From Deltaproteobacteria bacterium (GTDB taxonomy: Bacteria > Desulfobacterota > Desulfobulbia > Desulfobulbales > SURF-16), in the NCBI GenBank assembly GCA_029939635.1, contig JAOZSN010000114.1, forward strand, positions 1 to 8,569: a stretch of DNA of 8,569 nt, written 5' to 3'. Positions 6,291-8,569 of the stretch are shown here, piece by piece. Every line of letters begins with the position of its first letter. Positions within the stretch are counted from its first letter, which is position 1. The notes under the pieces are model-generated. The model had not been told where the DNA came from, did not search any database, and saw only the letters and a program-made list of their open reading frames with translations. The translations under genes and the position numbers were made by a program.

Positions 6291-7108
6291 CGTTCACCCC
6301 CAGCGCCGATTAGGGCATAAGATTGCCAACCGTCAATGCCCAACATCTGTAGCTTATGTTTCCCCGCAACATTATCAGCCATATGACGGAGAATGGCCAC
6401 CACCTCTTGCTGGGCTGAGGGGAGAATCTGTCTACTACTGGCCAGGATGGGCAACAGGGTTTGTTCTCCACGCCCCACCACATGCAACCGTCCTTCCTGG
6501 GCAGGGTTCATCTGCTGAAAAGAAACAAAACTGCTTTCAGAGGACAAGGCTGCCTGAGCCATACCAAAACGAACAGACATCAAGGCATCCAGATCTTTTG
6601 GCACCACAAGAAGATGAAAAGAGTCAACAAGAAAACCTTGATCCCTACCTAAGGCATCCAACAAAATAGTCCGGGCAAAATCAGCACTATAGGCCGTGGC
6701 AATGGTCACCCCTTTAAGATCAGAACCCTGTTGATTTTCTTTATTGGTAGTAAGTATATGGCTCTGGCTGTTCTGTCCTTGGCGCTCTCCCACCAGGATG
6801 GGGAAGAGATCCATTTCTTTTTGGAGTTTTTTAAGATGCCAACTGGTGAGCAATAAAAGAGCATCAGGATTAGCCTTGGCCACCTCTTCAAAGGTTGTGG
6901 CATGACTAATAGGCTGGAAGGAGAAATCCCCCTGACTTGCCAGGCTGCGATCAAACTCTCGTTTCAACGAGACATAATTACTCACCATGGTCTCGGTACT
7001 GTAATAAAAGACGGTTATTTTATTAACCTCAGTGGCAGCCACGACCAGACAAGCTGTGGTAACCACCAGGATAAAAACCGTCTTTTGTATAAGTCGACTC
7101 AGCATCAC
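6287..7108 (-). CDS. PhnD-like periplasmic substrate-binding protein
   Basis: This 273-residue protein has an N-terminal export signal (hydrophobic 11-24). Cleavage is probably after AA (24-25); C20 in TTAC is a poor lipobox, so lipoprotein status is doubtful. The mature part resembles the PhnD / phosphate-phosphonate-type binding family (type 2 periplasmic fold). It has a two-lobe pattern with NPDALLLLTSWH (80-91), DLKGVTIATAYSADFARTILLDALG (split at about 130-154) and the second-lobe segment MSVRFGMAQAALSSES (177-192). PhnD relatives serve as transporter components or as ligand-binding partners of sensor proteins, and the ligand here cannot be stated. Two starts fit: GTG at 7108, overlapping the upstream stop as GTGA, or the adjacent ATG at 7105. 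AAGGAG (7119-7124 on the opposite strand) is 10 bases from the GTG and 13 from the ATG, favouring GTG slightly. It is sandwiched by 4-bp overlaps with the exoprotein and the next binding protein. Confidence 0.78.
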   Translation of the reverse strand: MMLSRLIQKTVFILVVTTACLVVAATEVNKITVFYYSTETMVSNYVSLKREFDRSLASQGDFSFQPISHATTFEEVAKANPDALLLLTSWHLKKLQKEMDLFPILVGERQGQNSQSHILTTNKENQQGSDLKGVTIATAYSADFARTILLDALGRDQGFLVDSFHLLVVPKDLDALMSVRFGMAQAALSSESSFVSFQQMNPAQEGRLHVVGRGEQTLLPILASSRQILPSAQQEVVAILRHMADNVAGKHKLQMLGIDGWQSYALIGAGGER

Positions 7109-8569
7109 AGATCTTCTACTCCTTGTTCCTGGTTCAATAACTGCTGAACAGGTACAAAGGCATTGGTGAGAAAAGAGGCCTTGCCAAGATCAGAATAAAA
7201 CGCACCCTGACCGTAATTAACCCGTTGTCGTACGGGCCGTGAAGTGATTGACTTACTGGTCATTGGAGGAGCAAAAAAGTCTTGGCCCAACAGACTGGGA
7301 ACATAGGCAAATTCTCTCTCCGTGGGCAGTAACTCCATACCATTAAACTCATAGGGGCCAGAACCCAGACCAAGGAGATTAATTAAATTCAAGGCATCTT
7401 CGTCGGTATAGCCGCCAATGGAACCGTTCAAATTCATACCATTGACAAAGATATCCAAGGAGGAGACATCAATAAGTCCGGACACCAGGCCTCCTGGCAT
7501 CATGGTGGAGAGGCCAAAGATATTAAGGGTCAGAGCACCACCGGTGATACCACTAATTCCCCCCACCGTACCAATGGTAAAACCGCCATCGCTCTCTGCC
7601 ACCTGAATGCGTTGATTTGGTGCCAAAATGGCCAAATTTTCTAAGGCATTGCCGCTATCAGTGAGCAGAACTTCACCTCCAGCTTGAACACCGAGGTTAG
7701 CCACCTGCAAAGAACCATTTTGACTGAGGGCACCTCCAGTGGTTACTAGCATGGTAGAGACTGTAGAGTCGCCAACTACCAGGTCATTACTATCCACAAA
7801 GCTACTATTTGTTGCGGTGACATTCAGATGAGAGACATCATTACTGGCTTGGGTTAAAATAGCATCACCGCCAGCATTGAGATTAAGGGTGGTTTCCTGG
7901 AGGGAAGTACCATTATTCTGGGAAATATCTGCCCCAGTAACAAGGGACAGCGTATCACTTTGCGCCAAGGCAATATCAGCAGAAAGAGTGATATCACCTG
8001 TACCACTGGAGCCAATAATAACCTCAGCCGCGACGAGTTGGTCAAGCTCGCTGTCAGCCAACTCAACCGTATTACCCACTCCACTGCCAGCAGAACCCAG
8101 ATCAAATCCACCACCAACCACAGAATTAAGCAGGGTTATGGTGCCTGTGCCACTATTAATAGTCCCATCAATGGCCATCTGCGCTGCTGTTATTGTGACA
8201 TCAGCAGAAGTACTCAATGTCGTATTATGATCAAAGATACCACTACCATTATTGTCAAAATCAGCATCAAGAACCACTGCCCCAGTTGCAGTTACATTAC
8301 CACTGGTTGAGATGCCATTATTCGCGAATACAGTCAGATTGCCGCTTAAAGATGACGTGCCCAAATCAATATCATCACTATCACGCAGCTGGACATTTTG
8401 AGCACTTAGTTGAATGGTATCCAGGTCATTGGCAGCCGAATCCAAAATTATATCACTGCCTGTTGCTGTCAGAGAAGTAAAGCTGCTGATACTGAGGACG
8501 CCAGAGTCGGTAATGGGGCCGCCGGCGCTGACATTAAGGGAGGCAGCGTTGGTGTTACCCAGGACAAGA
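7105..8569 (-). CDS. Filamentous-haemagglutinin-type large exoprotein, C-terminal part (5' end outside window)
   Basis: The frame is open to the right edge of the window, giving 487 visible residues. The real start lies beyond base 8569; the TTG at 8445 is only an internal codon. About the first 380 visible residues are low-complexity, rich in Gly, Ser, Thr, Asn, Asp and Val. They form short beta-repeats such as GDITLSADIAL and GGDAILTQASNDV, typical of the beta-helix of filamentous haemagglutinin / two-partner secretion (TpsA-like) adhesins. The last 105 residues are non-repetitive and include YEFNGMELLP and FAYVPSLLGQDFF. There is no autotransporter beta-barrel and no C-terminal sorting signal, so export would need a separate TpsB/FhaC-type pore, which is not in view. 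It probably acts outside the cell in adhesion or matrix formation. Its TGA overlaps the next gene by 4 bp, tying it to the sensing genes. Cysteine is absent from the visible part. Confidence 0.85.
   Translation of the reverse strand, partial: LVLGNTNAASLNVSAGGPITDSGVLSISSFTSLTATGSDIILDSAANDLDTIQLSAQNVQLRDSDDIDLGTSSLSGNLTVFANNGISTSGNVTATGAVVLDADFDNNGSGIFDHNTTLSTSADVTITAAQMAIDGTINSGTGTITLLNSVVGGGFDLGSAGSGVGNTVELADSELDQLVAAEVIIGSSGTGDITLSADIALAQSDTLSLVTGADISQNNGTSLQETTLNLNAGGDAILTQASNDVSHLNVTATNSSFVDSNDLVVGDSTVSTMLVTTGGALSQNGSLQVANLGVQAGGEVLLTDSGNALENLAILAPNQRIQVAESDGGFTIGTVGGISGITGGALTLNIFGLSTMMPGGLVSGLIDVSSLDIFVNGMNLNGSIGGYTDEDALNLINLLGLGSGPYEFNGMELLPTEREFAYVPSLLGQDFFAPPMTSKSITSRPVRQRVNYGQGAFYSDLGKASFLTNAFVPVQQLLNQEQGVEDL
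7540..8520 (-). repeat. Diverged protein repeats of about 66 residues in the exoprotein
   Basis: Three stretches of the exoprotein share the pattern G-x-I/L-[ST]-[DQ]-x-G-x-L, then L-x-A-G-[GS]-[DE]-I/V-x-L-[DT], then a D-rich turn and [LV]-x-[VL]. The first begins near base 8520 (GPITDSGVLSI), the second near 7932 (ADISQNNGTSL) and the third near 7734 (GALSQNGSLQV). Start-to-start spacing of the second and third is 66 codons, and an equal 66-67-codon spacing follows the first copy (to NNGIS). The unit between the first and second is more diverged. The repeats are seen in protein only; DNA identity between copies is low, so they are old. Confidence 0.5.

Noticed and set aside
7877..8310. Long open frames on the plus strand opposite the exoprotein (about 116 codons each)
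   Set aside because: They are shadows of a low-complexity repetitive coding region. The minus-strand protein shows clear haemagglutinin-like repeats and the plus-strand translations show no domain.
7105..8445. Exoprotein starting at the TTG at 8445
   Set aside because: The frame stays open to the window edge, and the upstream codons continue the same repeat pattern (ITDSGVLSI and following), so the TTG is internal.

Overview
The window looks like accessory chromosome of a Gram-negative bacterium. It encodes an outer-membrane TonB-dependent receptor, periplasmic binding proteins, a filamentous-haemagglutinin-type exoprotein and a PEP-CTERM protein of the kind anchored by exosortase in exopolysaccharide-producing proteobacteria. 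Base composition is moderate and slightly AT-rich by eye. A proteobacterium or Desulfobacterota member is my best guess. No rRNA or marker gene is present, so this is an inference only.

Layout. The left part (1-1647) reads rightwards. A regulatory region holds a perfect 10-bp palindrome, an extra half-site and a near-consensus sigma-54 (-24/-12) promoter. It leads into a PEP-CTERM surface protein gene (388-1086) and then a single-domain PilZ c-di-GMP receptor gene (1189-1647). The right part (8569 down to 1631) is one tightly packed leftward gene string. In transcription order it holds the 3' end of a large repetitive haemagglutinin-like exoprotein, a PhnD-like solute-binding protein, an ABC_sub_bind-type solute-binding protein, a membrane sensor histidine kinase and a TonB-dependent receptor. 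The first three genes overlap by 4 bp at each junction and the last two gaps are 25 and 27 bp, so one transcript is likely. Its promoter lies beyond the right edge. The two gene strings converge, and their final genes overlap tail to tail by 17 bp.

How the genes may work together. The left pair suggests a surface or extracellular-matrix protein under sigma-54 and activator control, linked to c-di-GMP signalling. The right string has two binding proteins of different families but no permease or ATPase in view. They sit directly upstream of a kinase with a periplasmic sensor domain and of an outer-membrane receptor. This fits a ligand-sensing module: the receptor imports or admits a ligand, the binding proteins capture it, and the kinase reports it. 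Its response regulator is not in the window. This is an inference from gene order, not a demonstrated system. No tRNA, rRNA, CRISPR array, insertion sequence or phage feature was seen.
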